From Morchella semilibera (Eukaryota > Ascomycota > Pezizomycetes > Pezizales > Morchellaceae), in assembly GCA_009192285.1 (NCBI GenBank), contig CM018603.1:795307-859306 (forward strand): a DNA stretch of 64,000 bases, in the 5' to 3' direction. Below the pieces are notes generated by a model. It saw only the letters and a program-made list of their open reading frames with translations, made no database searches and was not told the origin of the DNA. The position numbers and the translations under genes were made by a program. Below, piece by piece: positions 11,195 to 22,540 of the stretch; within the stretch, counting starts at the first letter, position 1, and the number at the start of each line of letters is the position of its first letter.

Positions 11195-11542
11195 TTTTCC
11201 AAACGTCAGGAAGGTACTAGTACCGGCATGGGTGAGACATGCATATGCCAAGTGAATGCCACGATCTTTAATAATCACCTCAAGCAAGCCAGCGGAATGC
11301 TAATGGAGATCACAGAGGCAGTCCTTTGCAGATAACTAAAGTAAAGTACTACTGGCTGGCATAACTACTTCCAACTGTCGTAATTATCCGGCCCTAAGGG
11401 TAAGGCAACTGAGATATTCCGTCGACTCGGGCATTCACCCAGAAGTAGAAGCATTACCAGTTAAAAAACCCTAACCTCAGTCACATAAATGTCCCTCGAA
11501 TCCTAAGCACCGTCATGTTCAGCTCACCCAGGGCCCTTCACC

Positions 11543-12756
11543 ATGGCTTCCATTCTGCACACGTCGAAGTTTGCCGCGATTTTCTTGAATCTGCTCGTCC
11601 CCTTTGTCGTATCCCTCAACTTCACAGCGTCATCCCAGCAAGGTGTTCTGCATAATTATGTAGGGATCCCCTATGAATCCATATAACATAAACGCTGCAC
11701 AAAAAGCAATGAACTCACAATGTAAACAAGGCATACCACCTAGTTGCATTCGAGCACAACCCTCCAACATGCACAAACAGCTCAGACCGGGATACCCTCC
11801 TCTTCATGGGCGGCCTCGGCGAAGGCCTCACAACAGTCCCATATGTCGCCGGACTCGCAGACACGCTCGAGGACTGGAGTGTTGTCGAAGTCCTAACCAC
11901 CTCCTCGTACTATGGTTGGGGTATGGGGAGCCTAAAGCGGGATGTCGAGGAGCTCTCCCAGGCCGTAGCCTACATCAAGCAGATCCGCCCCCACGGGCGT
12001 GTCGTCCTCTTAGGCCACTCCACAGGTAAAGAGCACTTAAAAACCCTACCAACAATCATTTCCAATAATTACTAACCCAATACCCGCGATAAAAAAAAGG
12101 CAGCCAGGACGCCATTGAGTACATTTCGGAGCCCGCCGCAGGCGCCCCAGACCTCGACGGCGCGATCTTCCAGGCCCCAGTTAGCGACAGGGAGGCCATG
12201 CGCTATCTTATGGGAGATGAAGCATATTACGAGGCTCTCAATTTCGTTACAAAGTGGGTTGGGGAAGACCTAGGCGAGGAGATAGTTCCAATCAAGTATC
12301 GTGGGCCATTTGCAGCTTACCCTATTACTGCTCGTCGATGGTACCCTAACCCTGACATACAATACTTGCTTGGGGTTGTGCTGACCTTTTTTTAGGTATA
12401 GCTTGCTAGTCCCATTGGGCCCCGATGGCATCCCACGAGGTGATGACGATTATTGGTCCTCAGATATCAGCGAAGACGTGGTAAAATCCGTCTATGAAAG
12501 AGTCACAACTGAAACAAAGCTACTCTATCTGTTCTCGGGGGCAGATGAGTACATGTCTAGTAGTCTCGATAAAGAAGCGTTACTTCAAAAGTGGTATCGT
12601 GCTGCAGCTGCAGCTGGAGTATGCGTGGATACAGACAACAGTGGAATAGTTGCTGGAGCAAACCACCGCTACGAGGATGTACCCCAGAGCGTAACTCAAG
12701 ACCTTTATGGAAGGGTGATGAGATTCTTGAAGGACCTAGATAGCGATTGTAAATAG
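11543..12756 (+). CDS. DUF1749 alpha/beta hydrolase, SidJ (fusarinine C esterase)-like
   Basis: Four exons (11543-11659, 11731-12025, 12100-12340, 12396-12756) join in frame to give 337 aa. The family (DUF1749) includes SidJ, which hydrolyses the siderophore intermediate fusarinine C; other members have no known substrate. The nucleophile elbow GHSTG spans the exon 2-3 junction, with Ser136 as predicted nucleophile. The acid is probably in FSGADEY and the histidine in GANHRYED. Family landmarks LLFMGGLGEGL and FQAPVSDREA are present. Exon 1 adds about 33 residues (FAAIFLNLLVPFVVSLN) that look like a signal peptide before the usual family start GVLHNY, so this copy may be secreted or luminal. 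Introns are 71, 74 and 55 nt; the second has a TACTAAC site. Convergent with the aldolase gene. Family firm, substrate unknown. Confidence 0.9.
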
Positions 12757-13280
12757 TTAATTAGACCCTACTACTTTGGGTCTTAGATCAAGGGTTGTTG
12801 GGTTGGGCCTTGTGCAATTAATTCAATTGGATCATACTGAAAAGGTCAACATTATTCTAGATTGACATTTCCTAATTTTATATTTAGTTATAAATTATAT
12901 TTTCTTTTAATTGTTTAGAGGAGGGTAGGGGGGGGGTAGGGGGAGGCGTGGAGAGTAGGAGGGGGGTTGATATTTTTTGTTAAGTCTTAGCCCCTTAGGG
13001 GAGGTTCGCCATAGCCTTCGGGTTGCATGCGTGCATATTAATCAACAGGTCTTTAATGTGAGATATTGCCATACGAGTGATAGCTCATGATCGCAACGTT
13101 GTCTTCAAATTCTTCCATATCGTAATTTATTCCATCTTTTGTAAGGTCCTAAAAATCGTTGGAGCACCAAGAACACTAGCTTTTGTGTCCACAGCTCATA
13201 CGACCAAAAAAGAAAAGAAACAAAATCGATTACCATGTAAAACCCATACTAGCCAGCTATTGTTCTTTTTTTTTTTTTTT
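12757..13280. other. convergent 3' intergenic region
   Basis: Lies between the hydrolase (+) and aldolase (-) stop codons. It is AT-rich around 12.86-12.92 kb, G-rich at 12.92-12.97 kb, and has a 17-base T run immediately beside the aldolase stop codon. Nothing else is seen. Confidence 0.6.
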
Positions 13281-14772
13281 TTACAACTGGTTGGCAGTGT
13301 TGAAGTCAGTCAAGGCCTCCTTGACACGGGCAGTCATGGTCTTCTCTCCCTCGCGGACCCAGACACGGGGACTAATAGATTATCATGGGTTAGACTTTAT
13401 CATTCATTGGAGAATGTGCTGAAAGGGTGCTTACTCGAAGTATTTCTTGTTGGGCTTGTCATCGCCATCAGGGTTTCCAACCTGCTGCATGAGGTAATCC
13501 TTTTTGTTGAGGACGTAATCACGAATACCAGTCAAGTAGGCGTACCTTTTTTTATCGGTTAGTAAATATATATACTCTCACAGCGGGACAGAGATAACTT
13601 ACTGCAAGTCAGTGTCCAAGTTGACCTTGATAACACCGTTCTCAATTCCCTGCCTGAACTCCTCCTTGGAGGAACCAGAGCCTCCGTGGAAAACAAGGAA
13701 TAATGGCTTCTCCTCAGCACTGCTGATCTGCTTCTTTGTGTGGGCCTGATGCTTTCCGAGGAGCTCAGGGTGGAGCTTAACGTTACCGGGCTTGTACACA
13801 CCGTGAACGTTTCCGAAGGCGGCGGCGATAGAGAAGTACGGGGAAACAGAGGAGAGAGCCTTATAGACCTCGTAGATGTCTTCTGGTTGGGTGTACAAGG
13901 CATTATTGTCGACACCGGTGTTGTCAACACCATCCTCTTCACCTCCAGTAATACCAATTTCCTACACAAATTAGCTACAGGCCCATTTCAATTCATCATA
14001 TAAGATTACAAACCATCTCTAGCCACTGCTTCATGGGAGCAGCCCGCTCAGCGTACTTCTTAGTAATCGCAATGTTCTCCTCTTTCTCTTCTTCAGACAG
14101 ATCAATCATGTGAGATGAGAAAAGTGGCTCTCCGTGCTCAGCGAAGTACTTCTCATCAGCGTCGAGCATTCCATCCAACCAGGGGAGGAGCTTCTTGGCG
14201 CAGTGGTCAGTGTGGAGAACAACCGGGATACCATATGCTGGCGCGATTGAGCGGATGTAGTGGGCCGCGGAGATGGCACCAGAGATAGAGGCGAATTGGT
14301 TGGTGTTGGAAACGCCCTTCATGGATTTTTGTCTGAGCCAAATGTTCAAGACCTAGAGCGAGTGCAATACGAACCTTTCCAGCAAAGTAGGCCGAACCAC
14401 CCTGGGACATCTGGATAATTATGGGAGACTTTGCATCGCGGGCAGCTTCGAGAGAGGCGACCACCGTCGAGGATGAGGTGACGTTCTATTTGTTATCTAT
14501 AAGCCAATACTGCCTTCCAATGATTGTAAAGTTTACCAGAGAAAGAGAAGGGAAAACTCACGATGGCAGGAATGGCGAACTTGTGCTCCTTGGCATATTT
14601 GAAAAGCTGTTTTTGCAGACCTCAGTTAGAATACAACTCGAGTAAAGCAACTAGTGATCCAATAAGGTGGGGTGAAAACCACGTCTCATGGTGGGGCAGA
14701 TATACTTACGTTCAAGACGTCGTCACCAACGATAACACCAGACTTCCTCTTAAGAACTTCGAGAGCACCCAT
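13281..14772 (-). CDS. FBA1: class II fructose-bisphosphate aldolase
   Basis: Cytosolic zinc-dependent aldolase of glycolysis and gluconeogenesis, which splits fructose 1,6-bisphosphate into glyceraldehyde 3-phosphate and dihydroxyacetone phosphate. Seven exons on the minus strand (14772-14710, 14606-14562, 14485-14375, 14316-14014, 13961-13603, 13545-13435, 13371-13281) join in frame to 360 aa, the usual fungal length. Landmarks: FAIPAINVTSSST near residue 31, VVLHTDHCAKK with the catalytic Asp110 and zinc-binding His111, FGNVHGVY and FHGGSGSS (zinc and phosphate sites), and NLDTDLQYAYLTG. The C-terminus EALTDFNTANQL is complete. The ATG at 14772 starts MGALEVLKRKSGV, as in other ascomycetes. 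All donor and acceptor sites are GT/AG and no key residue is missing. Triosephosphate isomerase, the next enzyme, is encoded 23 kb to the right. Confidence 0.98.
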
Positions 14773-15541
14773 TATGATAATTCTGGCAAGAAAGGATAAA
14801 TTTAGTTGACGAACTTCTTCACGTTGTTGAGATTTTTCAAGTGGAATAGTGGGGCAGCTTGAGGGCGACAGCACCGGAGCAGAAAATGAGGGGTTTTGAT
14901 GAAGAGCTCACCTAAACAGGACGGAGAAGTTTTTTCTGTATTTGTTTGAGCAGTGTTGCTTTGCGGTTGGAGGATGAGGGGGATAGGGTGGTTTATGTAG
15001 AGAGAACACCACTTTTATTAATGGCGGGGTTAGTTCACACGGCAGGACAGATAGACAGGGATGCCTAGAGATACCGCCCCTGTGGAGTTTTCTTTCTACA
15101 TGACGTACTGAAAACTGAAAATATCTACGATTATTATTTGCAGCGCCTACGGGATGATTGCCGTACTGGCAGTAGTACCCGGCCGAGCCCATTGCTCTTG
15201 TTAAAATCACGAATCGATGGATAAAGTACCAATTCTTTTTTTTTCCCGGTTCGCTGCAAAAACGTAAATGATCCTGCTAAATAACATATACAGCCCCCCA
15301 CGTGGAGGATGGGCGGGAGGGGAAGGGTAAAAGATACAGAGAAAGAAAAGAAAGGAAAAGAAAAAACATCCCACAATCTAATTCTTTTTACATCCCCCTC
15401 TCATAAATCCCCCCGGTAGGTGGTGCCTTACCTCCCCCTTGATAGTTGACGTTCACGGGTCGTGTGTATATCGTGGAACTTCTTATCCCAGGATTCGGCC
15501 TCCTTTATACGCATCTCTAAACCCTGTCCAATCCTCATCTT
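14773..15541. other. aldolase promoter and leader region
   Basis: Lies upstream of the aldolase start and downstream of the bL9m stop (same strand). It contains the probable aldolase 5' UTR intron, listed separately, and a T run near 15.24 kb. No gene. Confidence 0.55.
14783..14911 (-). other. probable 5' UTR intron of the aldolase gene
   Basis: On the minus strand a donor AG|GTGAGC at 14911 and an acceptor TTCTTGCCAG ending at 14783 define a 129-nt intron, with a candidate branch site AACTAAA. It would end 10 bases before the ATG. Leader introns are common in highly expressed fungal glycolytic genes; transcript data are needed to confirm it. Confidence 0.5.
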
Positions 15542-16506
15542 CTAATATACTTCCTGCCTCTGGACTGTGGCCCGTCTTCTGACGAAGTCATTGGTCCCCT
15601 TAATCCTAATCTCGAACTGATATTCTCCAATCATCTTGATCTTGTCGCCATCAACGCCTATCAATTCAATTTGATCAGGTGTGATAACGACCCTTGACCC
15701 CTCCTCTCCGTTCGCAGCGGAAACCATTTTTATTGCGTTAGCAATATCAACTGTAGATACCGACCCATGAATAGCGAGATCTGTGGGAGAGATGGTTGCG
15801 CTAGAGAACTGGAGGGATGGAGGGAGTAAGGCTTCGAGGATAGCAATGGTTTGCGTAGGCTATGGGGAATATTAGGAACTCCACGATAAATTCAAGACGG
15901 AATTGAACGTACCGAAAGGAGAGACACAGTGGCCTGTTGTTTTTTTTTACCGCTTGCAATAGTATCGGCAAGAAAGAAGAAGTCTCGCTGGGGGGCTTCA
16001 CCACGAGGTATCTTCTTTAGTTCTGTGTAGTGTACATAATCTGCTACCTTCTGGGGATACCTGGAGAGAATTAGTGTGTGCTCGGAGTTTTCATCTATCG
16101 CGATATCTGTATATGAGATCCTATATGTGCGGGTAGGGAGCTCATATCCTGCTTCTCTCACAGGCATGACATGTTAGACATACCATATGCCTAAGATTAT
16201 TCGTCAGTTAATGAAGATGTTTCACGAACAAAGTTAAGAAAACTCACTCCTCATCCTTCCCCTCGCGACTGGAATTAGGGTCCCTGTTGTACAAACACAT
16301 CAGAATCGCAGTTCCCCAATAACGAATACACCAGATAACCGAAAAACCACCATACCAGCTGGTCCATATTTCGGCACATCTTTCAGCAGCCTAACCGTCA
16401 CCGTGGGGACCTTCACCATCTTCTTCTTCCCCCGAATTTGCTGATAGGCGCCACCAGCGAGTTGCCGGATACAGGACGGACATTTTGGATTGCTGAATAG
16501 CGCCAT
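15542..16506 (-). CDS. MRPL50: mitochondrial large-subunit ribosomal protein bL9m
   Basis: Mitoribosome large-subunit protein homologous to bacterial L9. Five exons on the minus strand (16506-16356, 16283-16248, 16190-16184, 16060-15913, 15859-15542) give 219 aa. The presequence (residues 1-30, basic, ending QQIRGKKKMVK) is mitochondrial in character. The L9 N-domain follows: VTVRLLKDVPKYGPAG, then TLIPVARGRMR, then SIWYPQKVADYV. The C-terminal domain has AIHGSVSTVDIANAI. Exon 3 is only 7 nt (GCATATG); without it the reading frame breaks and the conserved IWYP motif is lost. Introns are 72, 57, 123 and 53 nt. An upstream in-frame ATG exists, but 16506 begins the presequence-like stretch. Divergent from the Ubp16-like gene. 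Family call firm, micro-exon inferred from frame and homology. Confidence 0.9.
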
Positions 16507-17124
16507 TGGGACCCTGAATGACTGTGGTATTGTTCTTGTGGTGGTTGCTCCCGACAAGATTTGCAATTCGAGAGTCCTGGAGCGAGGGGTGATACATGGG
16601 CACCACACATGCCAATATATTAATATACATACATGTATATAAGTATATATTATAAAGCGTGCATCATAGTCAAAGAATATTGAATACCATATTTTTCACC
16701 CACTGCAAATTTGTTACTGAAAATAAAACACTGCATTGAAAGAAAAAAAAAAAAGTGACCGGGCCAAACTCTATTATCTTCCGGCTGACAAAGGACTCGC
16801 CCCTCCAGGACAAGACATCCTAGAGTGTGCCCCTCCTCCTTTAGGTCCTACGACTCTTCCCACGTTGTCATCCGGGTAGAAAAAGTTGAACAGACCTCAC
16901 CGTTCCGCCATTTTGTTTGCCGTCCACACAACACAACTACAAAAACGCCAAAGGGAGATTCGGTTCGGGCACACGAAAGGGAAGGGAGGGTATCATCGCA
17001 AACCAAACCGAACTTCAGTCACTTATCTACCTACTGTACATATCAACATAAATTGGCGGTGATGAAAGTCTCTCATTCTCGGCCCTCTTTCTCGCCATAG
17101 CTCAGAAACAAAAAGGAATACGGA
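16507..17124. promoter_or_regulatory. shared divergent promoter region of bL9m and Ubp16-like genes
   Basis: These 618 bp separate the two divergent start codons, so both promoters must lie here or overlap neighbouring exons. There is an AT-rich stretch with TACATGTATATAAG around 16630, possibly a TATA-type element, and an A run at 16741-16754. Both products are predicted to act at mitochondria, so co-regulation is plausible, but no named transcription factor site is claimed. Confidence 0.5.
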
Positions 17125-19034
17125 ATGCCAGCGCCAAATAACAAGCAGCTCACGATCGCCTATGCTGCTGGTGCATCTCTTGCCGCTGTAACTCTCGTCT
17201 ATGTCTTCGGTCCTACATGGTTCATCGATTCGAACCCTTCCTCGTCGCAGCGAAAGAAGGGTGTGGTTGGTCTCGTCAATACGGCCAATGACTGCTTTGT
17301 ATGAACGCATCCACATCCTATTCAGCATCCAGATACATGTTAATACCATGCAGATAAACTCGATCCTACAATCCCTTGCAGGACTGGGGGAGCTCAGGGC
17401 ATACTTGGTTAGACGGACAAGGGCGGCAAGGGCAAACGGGGAATTTGTTGACGGTGATGAAAAACCATTTCTGACAGCAGCCTTAAAAGATATATTGGAT
17501 GGTGGGTATGGATATCGGCGAATTTCAGAGGTGAGGACTGATGAGTAATAGGTCTTAACGAAAGGCCATTATATAGGAAAACGTTATCCGCACGCCCTTT
17601 CTTGAATGTTTTAGAGAGAGTTTTCCGACAGAGGATTTCCCGCAGCCAACAGGATGCGCACGAGTTTCTGCAAGTTGTTGCCGAGACAATAGCGGAGGAA
17701 TACCATAAACAAAAAAAGTCCGTGAAAGCTCCAAAAAGAGCCCTGGAGGGGGCGTTAGATGATGAAAAGGTCCAGATAGAGGAAGAGAATATTTTTCTGG
17801 ATGTAGTTGAGGCTGGCAGGGGGGAAACATTAGAAGAGGAAGGAGACGGGGTTATCATTAATGTGGAAAGCTTGGGCTCGGATTCAGAAGCAGAGCAAGA
17901 CGGAGGTGGAATGCCACTTGAAGGAAAAGTTGAATCAGAGATAGAGTGTCAGAAATGTCACTTCAAGCCAAAGCCCACAGTTTCCACATTTGTTGTTTTG
18001 ACATTACCAGTTCCTCAAAAGGTGTGTTAAACCCATTTTTATGAATTCTGTGCGACAGGAACAGCGCTCTAATATTCTCTCTACAGAGCAGTACAAACCT
18101 CTCCGAGTGCATTAAGGGTGTTCTCTCGACAGAGTATATAGACGACTTCCAATGCGCAAAATGCAGGCTTGAGCATGCCATAGAAACCCTAACCCGTAAG
18201 CTTGCAAGTGCACCTGTCACAAGGCAAGGGAAGATTCAAAAGATAATCGACACGCTTCAAAAAACCCTTGAAACAGATCCTGAAAAAATTCCAGAGGGAA
18301 TCGATCTACCGCCGTCTTCCTCGGCACCCAAATCCCGTATAGCTCGTAGGACCCGCATGTCATCCCACCCCAGAATTCTCGCCCTACACCTCTCTCGCTC
18401 CATATATGAGGGTTATTCATCATCGCGGAAGAATAGTGCCAAGGTTTCATTCCCAGAAACGTTGCGAATGGGAGGGATCATTGAGAAACATGAATATAAA
18501 CTTCTCTGTATGGTAACACATAAGGGCGGCCACGAGAGTGGACATTATGAGTGTTTTAGGAGACAGATTGTGTCCCCTCCACCCTTTTCCACACCTGCTC
18601 CCACACTTGCACCTGGTACTCCCGCAGCAAGTGGTCAGGCATCGCCTATAGGTGGTTCGACCCCAGGGTCTACCGTCAGATTGGTAAACCCAAGGGGATC
18701 AGACGTAGACTCACCATCGTCATCACCTTATCCTGCGTCGTCCAAAACTGTACACTCAGATGCATCCTCTAATTCATCAAACTCGGATTCAAAATCTACA
18801 CCCTCTCTGTTGATATCTGACATTCCCCCCACCCAGGAGGCTGGCCCTGCATCAGCAGCAGATAGTGCTTCTGAGAAAAAGGGCCATGTGCCAAACAAAG
18901 TCAGAAAGAAGCACGGAAATAACAAGTGGTGGCGCATAAGCGATGACAAGATCAGAGAGACGAAAACTGGGGATGTCCTTGGTATGCAAAAGGAGGTTTA
19001 TTTGCTATTTTATGAGGAACAGAAACCCGAATGA
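17125..19034 (+). CDS. UBP16: membrane-anchored ubiquitin carboxyl-terminal hydrolase, Ubp16/USP30-like
   Basis: Cysteine protease of the USP family that removes ubiquitin from substrates. Four exons (17125-17298, 17354-17501, 17552-18021, 18087-19034) give 579 aa. An N-terminal hydrophobic segment (about residues 9-30, IAYAAGASLAAVTLVYVFG) precedes the catalytic domain, as in yeast Ubp16 and animal USP30 of the mitochondrial outer membrane. The Cys box is GLVNTANDCFINSILQSL with Cys57; SQQDAHEFL is the following conserved block. Two CxxC pairs (CQKC, CAKC) form the usual zinc ribbon. The His box is GHESGHYECF (His417) and the last catalytic block is WWRISDD. A Ser/Pro/Thr-rich insert of about 100 residues separates the His and Asp blocks. 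An acidic insert lies after the Cys box. Divergent from bL9m. Enzyme class firm; location inferred. Confidence 0.93.
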
Positions 19035-19824
19035 TTCTTATCGGCATGCATGCACAGAACGAAAAACGAATGCCATTTCTATACCCCGATTTTGCCTATC
19101 TTTTGTTCATTTATTCTATTCTTCATTCATAATGTGGGAATTGTAGAGTCCTGTTAGAAGTACGGACGAGCATTGTTGGGTTTAGACATATTTCCACTGG
19201 TCACACAGTTCAGGGTTCGTGATAGTATGACCCGGTGAGAGACGCATCAGGTATCATGAGTATTGTTTTTTTTTATCCCCTCTTCCTTGACTTGGAAAAG
19301 ACGTCGGATTATTGGAAATTTGACATCCAGTTTTACTGTACAGTATCATAGCATGATAAGATCTCCCCAGAGAAACACATTCATATTTCAGTCTTAAGCT
19401 ACGTTGCCCATGTGCTACAGTGCATCCGCAATATATGCGAATATCGAGTTAAGCGACTTTTTTATTACTTGCTTCAAAAGGTACAATTGGTAGCTTTAAC
19501 TTGAAACTTACTATCAAGCGCTTGGTACATTGAAATACGAAGGGAATATGGGGAATAAGGAATCCAAACATTAGAGATCCACCTAAGAAATACACGGGTT
19601 ATACCATTTACAAACAAAGATGCTGCTGTTTTATACTGCAGCTCCAGACTGATATAGTCAGATACTACAGGCTTTTTTTTTTTCTCTCCTTCCAGTTTTA
19701 AGTTCCTGGCATGAGGACATCAGCTATGGCTCTTGCTCTTACATGACGAATTTTGACTGACAACAGTGGTTGATGGTTAGCCTACTTACCAGAAATCAGA
19801 TCGCAGTCACCAGGACGGGCAAAT
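19035..19824. other. convergent 3' intergenic region
   Basis: Lies between the Ubp16-like (+) and Tudor-protein (-) stop codons. T runs occur at 19266 and 19673-19683. No gene or repeat is seen. Confidence 0.55.
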
Positions 19825-20571
19825 CTAAGCCTTTGAACGGGTCCTTTGTGATATTTTTTCCGCACCACCAGCGCCGGCTTCAAGTTTTGCTGCCTCCTCT
19901 TTCTTCCTAGCTTCGATCTCGGATTTCTTGGGACGGCCTGGTCCACGCTTCTTTGGTGCAGGAGACTTCCCGGCGTTACCTAAGTCGGCTTCAGAATTCT
20001 TCAAATCTCCGTTGCCGTTATTTTCCTTGGCGCTTTCGTCGAGCTTAGGCTTCTTAGCTTCCCTACCGGTCTCTTTTTCGGCTTCGAGTTGCTCTTTGGC
20101 CGGTGATTTACCATCACCACCCACGTCGGCTTCCGAGCGGTCTCGCTTCTCGCCAGCGTCGGCTTCCTTCTTTTCGGTTGCCGCCTCTTTAGTCTCTTTC
20201 GCTTCCTTCGCTTCTTTAGCGGTAGTCTTCTTATCCTTCTTCTCGGCGGGAGCTACAGACGACTCCTTGGTGAGCTCGCTTGCACGCTTAACAACATCGT
20301 TGCCTTCACGCTCTACGTGCACTGCAGGGTTGTCAGGGTCAGCGTTCTTATGCACTCGTTTACCCTTCGATACGATCTCGAGGGAGTCGTGGGTCTTGAT
20401 CTCGGCAACGGTCCCCGAGGGATGGCCGGAGCCCCAATTCCAGGTGACTGGATTCGGGGGCTTTATAAGCCACAGTCTCTCTCTTTTTTGCGAGTAAATT
20501 GATGGGGGAATATCGGGGGGGGGGGGGGGTTCCTTACCTTCATCACCCTTCTTGATGCTCTTATCAGTCAT
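19825..20571 (-). CDS. hypervirulence-associated TUDOR-domain (DUF2945) protein with AT-hook
   Basis: Two exons on the minus strand (20571-20538 and 20447-19825) give 218 aa. The 90-nt intron starts GTAAGG, contains a long C run, and ends AATCCAG. It is also open for translation, but splicing restores the family start: KKGDEVTWNWGSGHPSGTVA. Residues 7-70 form the small Tudor-like domain (KADPDNP-type motif, here NADPDNPAVHVERE, then GNDVVKRASEL). The rest is a long charged Lys/Glu/Ala-rich tail. Near the C-terminus KKRGPGRPKK is a classic AT-hook that binds the minor groove of AT-rich DNA, and the protein ends QRTRSKA. A nuclear or chromatin role is therefore likely, by inference. The family name comes from a plant-pathogen screen; its molecular function is unknown. 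Divergent from DEF1 across 3 kb. Confidence 0.85.
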   Translation of the reverse strand: MTDKSIKKGDEGKEPPPPPDIPPSIYSQKRERLWLIKPPNPVTWNWGSGHPSGTVAEIKTHDSLEIVSKGKRVHKNADPDNPAVHVEREGNDVVKRASELTKESSVAPAEKKDKKTTAKEAKEAKETKEAATEKKEADAGEKRDRSEADVGGDGKSPAKEQLEAEKETGREAKKPKLDESAKENNGNGDLKNSEADLGNAGKSPAPKKRGPGRPKKSEIEARKKEEAAKLEAGAGGAEKISQRTRSKA

Positions 20572-20942
20572 TTTTAAGGACGCAGGGATTTTTGTTTTTG
20601 TGTGTGAGGTAAGTAAAGTTGGTTCAGTTTACGTTCGAGTAATGAGTAGAAGGAAACTCAATGAGGACTTAAATATAATGGGAATTTTGCTGGGTGTTGG
20701 GTTGGAGGAGGGAGGAAAAAGGTACAAAAGTGTGATGGAAAGGAGAGCGAGGAAGGGCTCTCTTAAATAAACTCAGGACAACGTGCAATAGAGTATCTAA
20801 GCAATGACGGAATAAGACGCGCAATAATCAATTGGGGTAAAGGACGGGGGGGGGAACCATAAAGTTGGCTGATGCATTTTTCGTTCAACTTCGGCCGCCG
20901 CCTTCCATAGCAGCCATATCAGGGAGAGGACGAGGCAAGGTC

Positions 20943-20960
20943 AGGTACATACATGTACCT
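20943..20960. repeat. 18-bp palindrome AGGTACATACATGTACCT
   Basis: Arms AGGTACAT/ATGTACCT are exact inverse copies around a 2-base centre. A second copy with centre GT lies at 44643. It belongs to the TACATGTA word family. Confidence 0.7.
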
Positions 20961-22540
20961 ACAAGTACATTCTAATGGATCAACAAAAACAACCCAACGT
21001 AGTAACCTCATATAATATTCGACTGTCGTACACCCGCCCCCTCCCTTTCGCGAAAGCAGGTAAAATACATGACCCCCTTGAGTACTTGTAAGCTGGGGAC
21101 GTTTACTTATGGGGGGGGGGGGGCACTTTATGTACGTACGTATGTAATGTAATGTAATGTATCTTAAGTGCGAGGTAAGGCAGGTGCGGTTACCTACATT
21201 CGGCGTAAAGCAAAAAAGCGGCTGCAAACCAGACTGTGGGGATGAATACATATCAATGGGGGGGACGACGAATTGGATAATGTGCGACACAATTAGTAGT
21301 ATAGCTACATCCAGAAAAAGCTAACCTTTTATTCAGTGGTGGGAACTTCTACAAAACGGCAAATTTAACATGGGGTCAAGATAAAAGGCTATTGGCTATA
21401 TTTCTATAATACGTTGAATGTTTCTACCGAGTTCTACGGGATCGAGACAAAGGTGTTTATGCTTTCACGAGAAATTGGACGGCAGTTGGCAGGTCAAAGC
21501 AGGCCAATTTGTGGTATTTCCTCTAAAGGCGCAAGGGAGCATTAGAGCATGGTTGTGGTAACCGATCCCTGATCGATCCATGGGCTGTTAATAGGAACTC
21601 TTAGGAACATATTTCGTGCATCAGATTCTCTAGAGTATTTCACGGTTAGAAGTGCTGTGACGCAGGAGAACCAGGGACAGGGCACAGGGCTTAGGGCTTA
21701 GGTTAGCTCATTCTCCGGTTTCATAAAATACCAGGTCATGGTGTAGAATGATATCACAGAGATGAATTAGATGTGTATCAACACTGTTTTCTAACTACAT
21801 TTATATTATGTTGAGTGGGGACTTATACTACAGAACTTTCACTCCTAACCCTAACCTCGCCTAACTGTTTAAGGATAAGGGAAGGTTATCCCCTAGGATC
21901 TCTTGGCACCTGCGTTTGCGCAATGCGCATAAACCACACCCAGGGTTCCAAGATTCCGGGGGTATTACACCGTGTCCGTGCCCATTGATTGATCTTGATC
22001 TCGTTCTGGAGAGACTGGCTCAATTATTACATGTACCTATCAGTAAGCCGATCTAGAGCTCTGGGGTGCCTAATAAACACAGGCTTCCAGCGATTCCCTT
22101 CTTGACGATGCTTATTGTGATCGGGGCTGGTCCGGGGTTTAAACCCAGTTCGGTGCACGAGGCTCTTTCGACATGTTGTTTAAAGCTAAAGACATGATAC
22201 CATGTACCGCTCTGCCAACACCATCTCTCCAAACTTAGAGTATGGAAGCGAGGTTTCCAATAGCATCTGTGTGGGAAACAGGGCGCTGGCGCTGTTTTTG
22301 GAGTGAGCTACAGAGCAGCGCACATCCAGTTATACCCGAGACTCATGGGGGGTACATGAGTTATGCATTAGACATTACATGTAGTTATAAGCCAGGCCAC
22401 CGCCTAAGCCAATATACAGTCCCTTGCCAGAGAGAGAGATTGATTGAGTACATACATACACATAAATACCATATACCTAAACTTGTGTTGGTTTCATACT
22501 GTATCGATGTTCAAAGTTGCGCAATACCGGTCCCACCCCA

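Larger units (their letters stand above)
8829..11542. other. intergenic, T-rich 3' flank then two fold-backs
   Basis: The first 450 bases are T-rich 3' flank of the coiled-coil gene. A run of G lies at 9669-9682. Between 9.7 and 11.5 kb I see no gene: the longest open frame (10042-10395) has no recognisable motif. Two fold-backs at 11.0 and 11.15 kb are listed separately. Confidence 0.6.

Noticed and set aside
13077-13562. 161-codon plus-strand frame at the aldolase 3' end
   Set aside because: Antisense shadow across two aldolase exons and their intron.
20448-20537. Reading straight through the Tudor-gene intron as a longer protein
   Set aside because: The insert is Pro-rich because of a C-run and breaks the conserved KKGDEVTWNWG motif; splicing restores it exactly.
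21842-21858. CCTAACCCTAACC resembling telomere repeat
   Set aside because: Only two units, inside unique sequence and far from a sequence end; not enough for a telomeric tract.
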